DNA of 64,000 nucleotides, from the NCBI GenBank assembly GCA_016617855.1, contig JAECUM010003673.1:1-64000 (forward strand). Reading direction: 5' to 3'. This stretch comes from Megalonaias nervosa (lineage: Eukaryota; Mollusca; Bivalvia; Unionida; Unionidae). The notes beneath the pieces were generated by a model. It was not told where the DNA came from. It saw only the letters and a list, made by a program, of their open reading frames with translations, and did not search any database. Positions within the stretch are counted from its first letter, which is position 1. The number at the start of each line of letters is the position of its first letter. Shown here in pieces: positions 34,073 to 45,985 of the stretch. A program made the translations under genes and the position numbers.

Positions 34073-35514
34073 ACCATAATAGTAAACAACATAGACTTAT
34101 AGTTCCTGTTACATATGATGCCAGAAGTCAATGCTGATAGAATTGGTACATTCTGTTTTGTTCAAAAGTACAGGTAGAACAAACAATGCAGACCCTGATA
34201 TAATATCAAATTATGTGATAGCCAACATGGCTTAGGATATATTCTGTTCACTCAAAATAAGAATAAATATCGTAGACTGATACCACCTTCTGTAGTGGCA
34301 GATTAAGATCTGTATTCTTGACACAAAATTGCAAGTAAAACAATAAAATAGACTCGGTATGACAGAACATTTTCTGTGATGGCAGATCAGCATGTATTCT
34401 GTCTGTATTTGAATTCATATTATACACTGAAGCAAATACAGTACACAGACTTGATGTATCACCCATAATATGCTTTGATCATTACCTCCATCCCCACAAA
34501 GGTTTTGGTGAAATGTCACATACCGTAAAAACAAAGCATGAGAACACTCTCTTGACACCTATGGGAGGAATCTGGCAGACTAGAAAATGATAATTTTTCT
34601 TGGAACTTATTACTAAACATGTATGATAACTCATTACATCTTTGAAGGTTAAATTAATCTCAAAAACAGATCTTACATGTGTTTTATTCAGAACAACAAC
34701 GTTGGGAGAGAAAATGCACCTCCAAAGTGAACAGCACAGAATATAAACAAATAGAGCTCTCCCTTTTTGTTTGTACTTAAATGTGATGGGAATATAATTA
34801 ATTTGCCATCATCAGTTTGCACTTAGTGTCATCCTGAGCTTTAACATCACCAGATTTACCAAATTAATTTTTTTAAGTGCACAGTGAAAGTTTTATGTTT
34901 AATACAGTATGCACCTCCAGAGTGAAGAGCTCACAGGATAAGAAAGGGAGTTGACTATTTTAGTATGTACCTACACACAATACAAACAAAACTTTCTCAG
35001 CCTCTTCCATTGCATGTTTGAAAAAGATCTTAGATGTCAATAGTGACCATTTTAAAATGCCTTCAAGCCCATGGTTGTCATCATGTCATAATGCCATTAT
35101 TGATATCACAAGGAATTGATGACTTACCCTCACTAATAGCAACATAAGCAATAGTTTCAGGTTAACTGAATTATTCCTTCAATATTTTTCATTTAAAAGT
35201 TGTAGGAATAGCTTTAAAAATAATTGTTCAGGTATTTCATTAATAGCTGACAAATTTTCGAGTGTTATTTTCAGTGCCTCTCATTTTATATGGATCGGTT
35301 CTTTGCACATCTGGTAGCATGTTCATCTGCCAAAGACTTTTGAATCATCTGTGAGTCTTAGACCACTGCCCTATCCCAAGTATAGCTAATTTGGTGGGAT
35401 CAACATGGCATCACAAAAGCTGGGACAGGTTAGGGCTCTATCATTGAACCAAATCTTTGCCAGTAAGCTTGTTTTTTTGTTTGATCATGGGAAAATAAAT
35501 GATATTGGAGCTGC
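34073..35514. other. Unassigned sequence with a possible decayed MITE P
   Basis: Between 34170 and 34420 the words 'gtagaacaaacaatgcagac' and 'gtgatggcagatcagcatg' resemble MITE P hairpins but cannot be aligned end to end. A possible group D relic ('ggttagggctctatcattg') lies near 35430. No gene recognised. Confidence 0.35.
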
Positions 35515-35995
35515 TCAAAGATGACATTGCTGTGAGATACAAACAGATGATAACACAAGAGACATTATTCTAAGATAACAGATGTGACTGTGAGATAACA
35601 CAAAAGACATTATTATTAGATAACAGACATTAATGTGAGATAACAAAATGGACACTATGATGGGATAACACAACGGACATTACTTTGTGATAACATGACA
35701 GATGTTGGATCATAAATAAACTAGTGTATAATGTTGCTTTGAGATGGCATAACAGACACTACTGTGAGATAACACAACAGACATTACTCTGAGATGATCC
35801 AACAGATGTTACTGCAAGATAATACAACAAATGTTACTGTGAGATAACAAATTACTTTGAGATAACACAAGAGACATTACTTTGAGTTAACAAAGCAGAA
35901 ATTACCATGAGATAACAGGTATTACTGTGAGATAACACAACAAACATTACTGTGAGATAACAGACGTTGTGAGATAATACAACAGACATTACCTT
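35515..35995. repeat. 25-bp minisatellite, about 18 degenerate units
   Basis: Units of the type 'gtgagataacacaacagaca' + 'ttact' with frequent substitutions and partial units. No flanking duplication. Confidence 0.9.
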
Positions 35996-36448
35996 GGCAT
36001 GTAGACATTTACAAGCTCTCAGTCTCATATAACACTTTAGTGTGCAATATATTTCTTCAGTTTTATAGACTTTGCATTTTTAAGATGATGCTGGGTTGTG
36101 TGTAATATTGTTCGTCATAAACAATTTAAATATACACTGTTTAATGTACACTTTTTACACTTCTGGGCAGAAACCCACAACAATGGTCTATTGTTATAGA
36201 AGCATGGTGTGGACCAGTCTTATTGTTACAGGAAAAGCTCAGGACATGTCTCTACTTTTACATGAAATAGGGGACCAGTCAAAAAGGTTTTTTTTTTTCC
36301 AGAGCATTGAACTTATTCAACTTGCACCAAAATGAGATGCTGTTCTGACTGACATGCACTGAGAATATAATTTTTTATATCATCCAGGTGTTCTAATGTG
36401 ATGAGATTTAAGCTTTCCTTAACGTTACCGAGATAAAATATCTTTGAT
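35996..36448. other. Unassigned sequence
   Basis: A 79-codon plus frame at 36096-36335 shows no domain. Confidence 0.3.
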
Positions 36449-36667
36449 GTGCACATTATAAGTACAACGTCAAATACAGAATGTCTTAATGTAACTGTGT
36501 CATTAAGCAGTCCTTCTTATAAAAGAGAAACCATTCTGCACAGCATTGTGCCGAGGTTTTTACTGGCTTGTAATGTTCGGTCTTTGAACAATTTGTATGA
36601 TTTATTGACTACATGCATTTCATATGGAAACCAAACAACTGCTCTCAGTATAAGACAAGCCATATAA
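36449..36667 (+). other. Open frame with a weak LINE-endonuclease-like motif
   Basis: 72 codons. Residues around 36-50 read LLACNVRSLNNLYDLL, which resembles the conserved N-terminal 'NVRSLxNKxDEL' segment of apurinic-like endonuclease domains in CR1/jockey-type LINEs. After about residue 56 the similarity stops, and no downstream catalytic motif was found in any frame. It may be a tiny relic or coincidence. Confidence 0.25.
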
Positions 36668-37847
36668 AAAATTCCTTGCAAAAAGTGATGACGTCCAAAA
36701 CATACATACCAGCTTACATTCACAAAACTCCTTAAAGGTTTTATTAAGAACTCTAATGTTATGATACGGTGAGTGTCCTCATTTACTTGAGAGTAACTTC
36801 TGAGTACTCTAGCCTTGATTACTGGGGTACACCGCTTCATTTTGTTTTCTGCTTCGAGTTATTTGAAACTTTTATATTCCGTGATGATTTGAACTTATAT
36901 CTTGTTAACAAAATGCTTTTTTAAAATTTATTTAATGCAAATGTAGAGGGATGCAAGAGTTTTTTGGGGAAGATAACAAAAAAAATATGTAAAGGAATTT
37001 TGTTATTGTTTTAGCTTCATTTTGCACAGTTGGGAAATATACCAGCTGTGAAGCAGATTAAGAGGTGTATAGTTTTCATTGTCTGGAGGGTAATTACAGT
37101 TTTAGATAGAGACTACACCTAGCATCTGTTGCATTATGGGAATTCTCAGACACTCAGCCAGACACTTGGCAATTGTCTGCAAATATAGCTGCTGAGTGCA
37201 TGGCCACTTTTTCTCCCATCAATAAATAGCCCTATTACATTTTTGGGGCCAGTAACTTTAATACAGACCCTTGTCTCTTGACTCTTTGAATCTTTCAGTT
37301 TCATTTCATTATTCCTCAAACTTCAATTTCTGGCATTGAAATTAACATGAGAAAGCCAATGGATGAAGATCTGGAAGGTTTGGTTGTTGAACTTCCTGCT
37401 GATAGAAAATTTGGAACATATGTTAAAAAAACAATTCCAAATGTTGGATGATGTTTTTGTTTAATGTTCAAACAGTGCCATGGCCTAGCTACATGGAGGT
37501 AAAGAAATAAGAACAACCATCTTGCTGCTTGATATAGGATGGTAGATACAGGTGTTTGTCTATTCTGAAAAGTATTTAGTTCCTCAATGTTAGAGCACAA
37601 GACCACATGCAGGAAGATTGCAGTGTACTTTATCAGTTTGGATACAATGTTGCTTCTGTTAACTTGGCCAATAATAGCTTTTTTCTCTCAGCAACCTCTG
37701 AATAAAACTTTCATCACTGTTACTCATACCTTGACACTAAAGGTATCTGGTTTTAAGGAACTAAAGCAGTAACAGGCTGGGAGATTAAAGATATCAACAG
37801 AAAATAAGATTTCAGAAAAAGAAACACTTATAAGAATATAGCCAGTA
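36668..37847. other. Unassigned sequence
   Basis: Frames of about 60-107 codons on both strands (36517-36840 minus, 37316-37606 minus, 37587-37772 plus) have no recognisable domain. No mobile element was recognised. Confidence 0.35.
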
Positions 37848-38072
37848 ATACTGTATATAGTTGCTTATAAGTCAAGTTCAACTGCAAACGGCATAGACCC
37901 ATATCTGTTATCATATAATGCTTAAGCAGACCTGGGTCTGTGCAGTTTGTTAGGAGTAATTAGTAGAACAAACAACATAGACCCTGATCTGCAGGTGCAT
38001 TATGCTATGGCAGATCAGGATCTTTGTTGTTTGCAGTTTGACTGGACTTATAAGCAGGTACAGATGGTAAGA
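37848..38072 (-). mobile_element. MITE P copy, full length, inverted
   Basis: Ends 'actgtatatagttgcttata' and 'acttataagcaggtacagat' followed by 'ggta'. The central spacer reads 'gttaggagtaattagtagaac', the complement of the plus-oriented spacer, so the copy is on the minus strand. Both hairpins are present. Confidence 0.88.
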
Positions 38073-38239
38073 AGCTTCAATACAAAACACCAATACAAAA
38101 TAAATTAGTAATTTTGATTATAGACTTTATATTATTTGTATTGCCTGAAACAGTTGTCAGCCAGGTGATTTAAGTCTGGCTTTTCAGTTTACTTTGCCAA
38201 TGGCATATGAGCTTACTGCATGGCCTTCTTTCTATTGAG

Positions 38240-39070
38240 TATCTGTCCACATTTTTTTAAAAATTTGACTTCTCAAAAACTACATGACAAGTTTATATCA
38301 AACTTTACTGGAATATATTTTGTGCATGCTCTACCAATGTTACATTCAGGGTGGTTCCAATAGCAGTGGCTTCCATAGCTACCATATGAAAAACTTTCAA
38401 CTTCTCTTGAATGGCAGTCACTTTTGATGAAACTTGGTAAAAATGTTTTTTCTATTTTTATGACATGTTCTATGAAGAAAATTTTAGGGTTCCTCACCTT
38501 GAAGCATTGTGGTTTCCTTGGCAACCATATGGAAAACCTATTTTCAACTTCTTTTCTAGAATAATAGCTGAGCCAATTTTGATTAAACTTGGTAGGAACA
38601 ATTCATTGGCATATCCTGCTATATTGTTTCCAGTGTGCTCCCAAACAATGGCATGGCTTCCATAGCAACTAGATGGAAGACCTATTTTCAACATCTTTTG
38701 AATGATTGAGAAAATTTTGATCAAACTTGGTCGGAATTTTTCATAGGATATATTTTCAGGATGGTTTCCATAGAAATAATTTGGCTCCCATAGCAACCAA
38801 GTGAAATGCTATTTTCAGTGTTATCTCTAGAATGGCTGAGCTAATTTTTGTCAGACTTGGAAGGAATGGTCCTGTTTGATCAGAGTTGTCACCCCTTTGA
38901 AATGGTCCAGCTTCTTTAGTAACCAGGTAGAAAACCTGTTTTTGACTTCTTCAGCATGAATGCCAATTTTGATTCAACTTTGTATGAATAGGATATGATG
39001 TGCCAGGATTGTGTTTGGGGTGGCTTCCCTTGTATGGTTTCCAAAACAACCAAATGGTAAACCTTCAAAT
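38240..39070. repeat. Degenerate long-period repeat I ('aaacttggtaggaat')
   Basis: Blocks such as 'ctgagccaattttgattaaa', 'cttggtaggaac', 'ggcttccatagcaact' and 'aaaacctattttcaac' recur about six times at roughly 115-135 bp with heavy divergence. Some blocks are open on the minus strand (100 codons at 38494-38796) but show only repeat-driven peptides. Confidence 0.7.
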
Positions 39071-39233
39071 GATACCCATCACCCATCCAGTATGACTGTT
39101 GTTATTAATATATTTTTTAAACAAAAAAACTTCATACAATGACTTTATCTCCAAAACTGTGATCATGGGTAGAAAACATGAAAACCTGTCACACTGATAT
39201 GAAAAATGCCAGTACAAGATCTTATCCAGATAA

Positions 39234-39497
39234 AATCAAACCCCAGCTGAGTCATACTAAAAACTTTGAAAAATGGTACTAACAGCTGCCTCACTTGGTG
39301 CTCAGCATTAAGAGGTTAGTGTTAGGGCTGGTTGGCCTGGTGTCAGGATAATGTGACTGGGTGGGACATAATGCTACATGTCTGTGGCATGATGCCCCAG
39401 TGCTAGACATCATTATTATCTGCACTCTGCAGACATCATAGTGATATGATTCAAATTGTTAAAGCTACATTAAAAATCCAAATCACAAACACACATA
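39234..39497 (+). mobile_element. SINE A copy 9 (5' truncated)
   Basis: It starts near the B box ('aaatcaaaccccagctgagt'), has the full body and ends 'aaaaatccaaatcacaaaca'. The A-box end is missing. Confidence 0.9.
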
Positions 39498-40099
39498 TCC
39501 AGAAGAAATTATCGAAATACAGTTAAACAGAAATGTCAGATACCACCAATTTCAGCCAAACAGCTGGAAATTATACTGACTTTTACCTTTTTGACCAAGC
39601 CCAGCTGAGCAATATCATGCCCACCTTAGCCTCTTGTTTTAAAAGCTTTTTATATTCCCTGTTTTCATCATTGTATTGAGCAAAAATTAGATGCACAAGT
39701 TAAGCTGGAAAATTGGAGATTCCCCACTGTTTGATGGATAGAGAAGACCAAAGCTTTAAAGTCTTCAAGCTGTCATCATCATCATCAAGATTATCTCTTG
39801 CCTGTATTATCAGATGAAAACAAAGCTATGGGGTAATGAAACTATATACTAAATGTTTCCTCATTTATGGGGGAGACAGAAAAGGTGTATAACTACTAAA
39901 TAGGTTGATTTAACAACAGTTAATACTATCTTGTTAGTTTGATCATGATGGTAATATTTTAGAATTATTACATTTTAATGTTTGCAGAATCAACACTGAG
40001 ATTCCTTCATTGGTGATGTGTAAATCCTGAGGGCATTCATTCTAAATATCTAAATAAAAAGACTGAAATTAATAGTGTTATGGTAAGCAGCGGACTTGG
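39498..40099. other. Unassigned sequence
   Basis: It contains 'gccaaacagctggaaatta' near 39553 and a final 'gcccaccttagcctcttgtt' that resembles the ends of the degenerate repeats at 43015 and 60275. Otherwise nothing recognised. Confidence 0.35.
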
Positions 40100-40320
40100 A
40101 AGATATCATTGACTTGGGGATAAATTTATTCAGCACCAATGGAGAGTCTGTTACTTGGATTCTCTTTTGGGTCTGTTGGAAACATATACCTGTTGTCTGT
40201 TAATGCGATTTACCTGGCAAGGTAAGTGGAAGATGCTGAGATGTTTACTTTCTGTACAGGTGTGGAAGGATATTGGAATGCTCATGAATGACTTCTTTTA
40301 ACATCTGTATTGTCTGCAAA
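40100..40320 (+). repeat. Dispersed repeat H, copy 2
   Basis: Partner of 10350-10585: 'ggattctcttttgggtctgt', 'gtctgttaatgcgatttacc', 'tggcaagg', 'gagatgtttactttctgt' and 'ttggaatgctcatgaatgac'. Confidence 0.6.
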
Positions 40321-40442
40321 GAAGGAAAGACTATTTGCGCTGTTTTATATGTTGGGGTCTTTATTTTGTCTGCTGGCTTACCTGAATATAGTGTCAAGTG
40401 AGTTTACATGATATGGTTCTTTGTATGGCATGTGTGGTCCAG

Positions 40443-40548
40443 CCTAGTCCTACAATGTAAGATACATCACCCCGATATTTTTCTTCTGAGTGGGTGATAG
40501 CACTTAAACAAAAACAACATGTGCTATGTCTTACATTGTAGGACTAGG
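40443..40548. repeat. Inverted repeat with 20-bp perfect arms
   Basis: 'cctagtcctacaatgtaaga' at 40443-40462 is exactly complementary to 40529-40548, with a 66-bp loop. Inside, 'catcaccc' and 'gggtgat' extend the symmetry weakly. No target duplication or second copy was seen, so it may be a lone MITE or a hairpin-forming locus. Confidence 0.85.
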
Positions 40549-40619
40549 TCCAGCCCAGTGTGCCTTTGACATCATCCATCAACAATTAGTATATCAATAT
40601 CTTCTCTACAATCCAATGG

Positions 40620-42480
40620 ACAAATTCAATCAAACTCAGTCAAGAACACTCTGGCACCAAGGCTTTCAAGTTTGTACTAAAGATGCTGATCTGCCATACA
40701 ATATGGCCACCATTTCTTAGAAGAAGAGAAACTTTTAAATGACTTTCATAAAAACTGCTGAACATTATGTGACAGAAATATGACAGAAAGAATCTTGACA
40801 TAAAGACTTTTTTTTACAAATGATGCTGAACCATCACCAAAATATGGCAATTTATTTAAAATAGAACAACTTTCAAACAACTTTGCAAAATACATTGAAC
40901 AGACTTTTAAAAAATTTGAGAGAAGACTTTTTGGAATAAATAACTTTTAAATCTGTATGAATGATATTGATCTGCCATGAAGTACGACAATCATTTGTTA
41001 AAAAAATTGAAAATCTCTTAAATGACTTTTCTCAAAAACTGTTAAACTGAATTTGATGAAATTTGACAGAGAATATCCTGGCATAAAGCTCTTCCATGAT
41101 GTTGATCAGCAATCAGATATTGCTGCTCTTACAAGAGAAAACCTTTACATCACCTCTGAATGACTGTTTTTGCAGAATTTCACCAAATTTGACAGAAAAC
41201 TTCCTTGCATAAAGGCCTTTGAAACTTGTACAAAATGATGCTGATCCACCATCAAATATGGTCAATGTTACTAAAAATAGACAAGCTTCTTAATAACTCA
41301 AAAATTATGGAATAGAATTTTCCCAGATAAGACACAAAGTGTCCTGGCCTTATAATGCAATTTTTATAAATGATACCAAATTATTGTCAAATGTTTCATC
41401 CATTACTAAAAATAAGAACATTTTTCAATTACTTTTTCTCAACTTTCTGAACCAAATTTGAACAAATTTGACTAAACCTAGCATGAAGGCTTATCAAGTT
41501 TTGTACAAATAATGCTGATTGCCTTCAAATATGGCTCCATTTCTAAAACTAGAAAAATGTTTACTTCTAAAAACCCACTGAGCCAAATTTAATAAATTTA
41601 ACAACGCATTCTCACTTGAATGCCTTTAAATTTGTACATTGGTACTAGTCCACCATCACATATGACCACTATTACTAACAGTATGGTGCCTCAGGTGGCC
41701 TAGTGGTCCAATGTGGTTACCAATCACTGCCATTTTTCCTCTTTCCACATGGGTTTGAGTCTCCACCTCAGTCAGTGTGGGTATGTGAGAAAGTTTGACA
41801 GTAGCTTCTCATGGGTCAATGGTTCTTTCTGAGGTTTTGTTCGGTTCTTCCTCCACCAGTTATACTTGCCACCATGTATAGCCTGTCTTGCACTGAGGAA
41901 TGGCATTAAACCCAGAACAATGACAATACAAACTAACAATGCAAAAGATTTAAATGATGTCTCTACATCTGATCTTTGAATCTGACCAAATTTGAAAGAA
42001 AGCAGTATTCTAATTTTGTTCATACAATACTGATACGTAATTAAATATGGCCTCCATTACTAAAAATAGCAAACACTGCTGACCAGTTGGACTAAATTTG
42101 ACAGAAGCATCCTGCTGTGAAGGTTTTTCATGCATGTACAAATGTTGCTGATATGCAATCAAATACAGATTTTAATACCAGAAAAGCTTGTAATGATTGT
42201 TGTGGAAGAAAACTCGAACAAATTTGACAGAAAGGAACCAGGTGTAAAGGCGTTTAAATTTCTACACATTAATTACCAATCTATTAGTAAATATGATGCC
42301 ATGATTAAAACTAAAAAGTTAAAATGAATTCTGCTCAAAGCTGTGAATAGAATTTGACCAGATTTGACAGAAAACAACCTGGCAAGAAAGGTCTTTCAAA
42401 TCTATACACTTGATGCTAATATGCCATTAAAAAAAAGCTGATGTTGATGCAACTAAAAACTTAACATGGTTTTCTTCACA
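40620..42480. repeat. Degenerate long-period repeat J ('aaatttgacagaaag')
   Basis: At least eight decayed units of roughly 150-180 bp carry in order: 'aaatttgacagaaa', 'cctggcataaaggc', 'caaatttgtacaaatgatgc', 'tgatctgccatcaaatatgg', 'ccattactaaaaatagaaa' and 'ctcaaaaactg-tgaac'. SINE B copy 6 is inserted in it, and the same repeat continues after MITE P (42690-43030) and at 59270-60290. Confidence 0.8.
41686..41928 (+). mobile_element. SINE B copy 6, inserted in repeat J
   Basis: 'gcctcaggtggcctagtggt' head, B box 'gggtttgagtctc', 'gtatgtgagaaagtttgaca', 'ccaccatgtatagcctgtct', and tail 'cccagaacaatgacaat'. Confidence 0.9.
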
Positions 42481-42487
42481 CAAACTG

Positions 42488-42682
42488 TTACCGTATATAC
42501 TCACTTATAAGTTGAGTGCAACTGCAAATTGTACAGACCCAGATCTGCCATTGCAGTTTGTTAGGAGTTATCAGTAAAACAAACAACATAGACCAGGATC
42601 TGCAAGTGCAATATGCTACGGCAGATCAGGATCTTCGTTGTTTTCAGTTTGAGTTGATTTGTAAGTGAGTATATATGGTAAG
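42488..42682 (-). mobile_element. MITE P copy, full length, inverted, inside repeat J
   Basis: TA at the left edge, 'ccgtatatactcacttataa', hairpin 2 shortened, spacer 'gttaggagttatcagtaaaa', hairpin 1 ('aacatagaccaggatctgca' to 'cagatcaggatcttcgttgt'), right end 'gtgagtatatatgg' + TA. Clean TIRs and TA flanks. Confidence 0.92.
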
Positions 42683-42689
42683 TAGACTT

Positions 42690-43035
42690 TGAACAGATTT
42701 GACTGAAAGTGTTGTGACATAAAGGTCATACAAAAATGATCCCGATCCACTAGTCAGTATAGCTATTGTTACTAAATATAGAAAAATCTTTAAATAGGTC
42801 TCCAAAACAGTCAACAAAAGTTAATAATTTATTTCAGAGACAGCATCCTGGCATAAGGCATTCCAAGTTTACGCAGTTGATTATGATCTGCTATCTAATA
42901 TGGCTATTATTACTAAACAGTTGAAAACCCAGTCAATATTTGCATCATATTAAACTACATTCTTGGCCAAATGATATTAAATTTGACTATTGGCTGATGT
43001 CAGCAAGTTGAGTGATCTCAGGCCCACTTGGGTCT
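42690..43035. repeat. Repeat J continuation and end
   Basis: Two further decayed units, ending in 'tgagtgatctcaggcccact' + 'tgggtctcgtgttta'. The ending resembles 60258-60292 ('gagcaatctgagtcctactt'), so repeat J has a common right border. Confidence 0.65.
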
Positions 43036-43429
43036 CGTGTTTATGTGCCTCACTGAGACCCTTACTTTGCTTTATAATACATGTATCAATGGCGTGGGGG
43101 GAAAAAGTCATTTCTTACTAGTCATCTATATCCATATGGTTTCCATAGCAACAAACTTACGAATCACAGGGTCTTACCTTGGCAGGAATGCTTCTCAGTG
43201 ATGAAGATTTTCTTCTAAGTACTTTCTCACTCATTATAAGGCAGTTCTGTATATAATGCTGTACCTCTATGGATGCCATGGTCAGTTATAAACTATTCTG
43301 TTTAATTGGTTTATCAAGTTTGTGACAATATGGATTGAAAGAAAACTTGAGCCTTAGTATTACACCTTCATTTCCTTTTTAAAAACTATATTATCTAGTC
43401 AAATTCATGCTATACACAGTTCACTACAT
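43036..43429. other. Unassigned sequence
   Basis: No recognised element or gene. 'atggtttccatagcaacaa' near 43136 echoes repeat I. Confidence 0.35.
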
Positions 43430-43580
43430 GTGCTGTTCCCATTATAGTGTTGTTCAGTATATACCGCTGTTCTCACTAGACCATGGTTTGGTACATAATG
43501 CAGTTCTCACTGAACTGTGGTTCAGTTTATACTGCTGTTCTCACTACAACATGGTTTATTACATAATGCAGTTGGCAGTT
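43430..43580. repeat. 34-bp repeat, about 4 units, related to the 39-bp minisatellite
   Basis: 'gttctcac' starts at 43469, 43503 and 43537 (34 bp). Alternating halves carry 'accatggtttggtacataat' and 'ctgtggttcagtttatactg', echoing the dimeric pattern of the 56-58.9 kb array. Confidence 0.55.
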
Positions 43581-44089
43581 AATGGACCTCAACTACCACA
43601 TTATAGGGGGGAGCTGTATTCTCAGTATTTCTCCTTACATGAATTGTTGTACCAAATTGGTTAATGCATATTTAATCCAGGGGATTGTGATTTCTCGAAA
43701 ACCTGATTGTTAAAACAAAATTTAAAGTCCAGAAGCACTAACAAAACATTGTTTATTGTGAATATTGTGGAAAATAATTAGAAAAACATATTTAAATCAA
43801 TTTTCAGAATTCAAGTGACTAGACTCATTGCATTACAAATAAGAAGAACATGGCTATGAACACATCATACTTTTGTTGAGCTCTTCTTCATGAAAGCTTG
43901 ACATGATGATCACTTTGTTGTCAATGTGCATATCTTTTATGTTTGTCCATCCATCCACACACTAGATTAAAGTCTAAAATGCCCATCCATCCACACACTA
44001 CATTAAGGTAAATTATAAAGTGATTTTAAATGAAGCCCGTTTTCACATTTTGTATTTCTAGCTACAATTAAAAGTGGGCTTGACAAAAA
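43581..44089. other. Unassigned sequence
   Basis: A small duplication 'ccatccatccacacacta' occurs at 43947 and 43983. Nothing else recognised. Confidence 0.35.
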
Positions 44090-44280
44090 AGGAGTCTTGA
44101 TGTATATATTTACATTTGCAGTGAGTCTTGTTTATATGTTAAAGTTTTTAGGTGAGTCTTGTTTATATCTTAAATTTTGAGGTGCATCTCTTGTTCATAT
44201 CTTTAAGTTTGAGGCAAGTCTCTTGTTCATATCTTCAAGTCTGAGGTAAGTCTCAAGTTCATATCCAAGTTTGAGATATT
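44090..44280. repeat. About 32-bp tandem repeat, 5 degenerate units
   Basis: 'gtgagtcttgtttatat' at 44121 and 44153, then 'gtctcttgttcatatctt' variants to 44265. Confidence 0.75.
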
Positions 44281-44884
44281 AAAACTCTAGTTAAACTGTT
44301 TATTTCCATATTCTATGGAAATAAATTCGTGAAAATCTCCTATAATTATTGAAACGTATTATGTATGCAGAACAGTTGTTAAGTTTTGTGCATTAAGCTC
44401 AGAGTTGTCAGCATACGAGCCATATAAACTTGGCATTCTGAATGCTTTGTACATGATGGATAATGATGAGAACATATCCCTATAATTATGCACATCCTGA
44501 ATTAGTCTTGTCACTATGCCATTTGACACATTCTCAGAGGCATAATAATCACTTTGATGATTGAGCATTGCAATTTCTTTCATGCAAAATACCCTATTAA
44601 ACATCACCCCCCCAAAAAAAATCAACAATTAGTTTCAAGCTAGGGAGTAAAATGCCTAATTAATTACACAGGATGTAACTCCCATGCTGTTAAACCTATC
44701 CACAGTCAACTCATGCTGTGCATCATTGGATGAAACATGTTGTGTACCAGACCTGGATTACTGTTACCAGCTGTCAGGGATTTGTTAAAATTGGTTAAAA
44801 GTCATATCTGGGCTCTAATACCCTTATTTTGTTACCTCCCATGACTTAAATTGAACTGAAAGTTTATCTTGGAATGGATGAGTC
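44281..44884. other. Unassigned sequence
   Basis: An 89-codon minus frame at 44359-44628 has no recognisable domain. Confidence 0.35.
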
Positions 44885-44995
44885 ATGCACTTCTAAACTT
44901 GGTCATGACTTACTTTCTAAACTTGGTCATGACTACTTTCTAAACTTGGTCATGACTTACTTTCTAAACTTGGTCTTGACTTACTTTCTAGGGTT
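44885..44995. repeat. 23-bp tandem repeat, about 5 units
   Basis: 'ttctaaacttggtcatgact' + 'tac' repeated with one 2-base deletion. Recent local expansion. Confidence 0.92.
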
Positions 44996-45769
44996 TATTC
45001 AGAGTTTCAGAAAGTTTTTGTCCGTACTTCCTGTTAATACCATAAGTCTTAAACTGTATATTTATTCACATCAAACTAAAACTGCATAATGTCACAAATC
45101 AAAACTGGGTTGCTGTGACCTACTTGCCATTATTTATGAGAAAGTGGCAAAAATTGTGTTTGGGCTCTTATCTTAACCTATTAAACTTTCACTAAGGCCA
45201 TATTTTAGGAATGATGTGTATTGGAAACTAAAACTGGGTCACAGACCTATATTTTAGGATTTATTCGATCCAAACTTACGCAGAAGGTGCAACTTAGAAT
45301 GAAGCTTTGACCTATATCAAAACTTGATCACTATGACCATAAAATCTTTGAACATTACTTCAACACCTCTTATCCTGTTACTCTGCATTTGGTCATCGTT
45401 GATCTAGATATCAAGAGCCTTGAATTTTCAGGACACCATATTTCAAAAGTTTGTGAAAATTTTTAATAGTAGCATTATTGACCTGAATATCCAGAAACAT
45501 AAAAATAATTTCTTCAACTCTTTCTGGAGGATGAAAATTATTTATTTTCCCAAATACCGTCAGGAAAATTATTTTTAAATTGTGTATTGATGAATCCAGC
45601 AAGTACAATGTCTAGGTAGGTAAACTGGGTTGAATTGTATCCTTGCTTGTAAATAAGGAACACTTGCCTGATAATTTCTGTACCAAAAGAGAATTCTGGT
45701 TGCATTTTTGGTGTTTATTGTTCATCCTGGTTGTAAAACCATGACAATTTGTTCATCATGTATATGTAC
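44996..45769. other. Unassigned sequence
   Basis: 'aactgggttgctgtgacc' at 45104 and similar words at 45235, 45320 and 46720 suggest another very old repeat, too decayed to delimit. Confidence 0.35.
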
Positions 45770-45985
45770 TGCCATTGATAGGCTATACATGGAGGCCTGT
45801 ACTTCGGGTGCAGAAAGGACCCATGAACACCTCAGGAAGAACCACAGACCCATGGGAATCTATTAGCAAGCTTTCTCAGATACCCATACTGGTTGAGCTG
45901 AGACTCGAACTCAGATGGACAGAGGGGAGATGTTTGAAAGCCCTGTATAGGCAAATGCCTCATACCACTTGACCACCTGGAGCAA
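45770..45985 (-). mobile_element. SINE B copy 7 (3' truncated)
   Basis: It starts inside the body ('gataggctatacatggaggc') and ends with the complement of the tRNA-like head ('taccacttgaccacctggag'). The tail and the 'taacgcc' segment are missing. Confidence 0.88.

Noticed and set aside
36449..36667. LINE endonuclease gene
   Set aside because: Only about 15 residues resemble the NVRSL motif and no catalytic residues follow. Kept only as a low-confidence note.
37316..37606. Minus-strand 96-codon frame as a gene
   Set aside because: No domain, no codon pattern distinct from the AT-rich background, and overlapping frames of similar length on the other strand.
38494..38796. Minus-strand 100-codon frame with repeated motifs as a small protein
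   Set aside because: Its internal similarity comes from the degenerate long-period repeat I, and related units elsewhere are not open.
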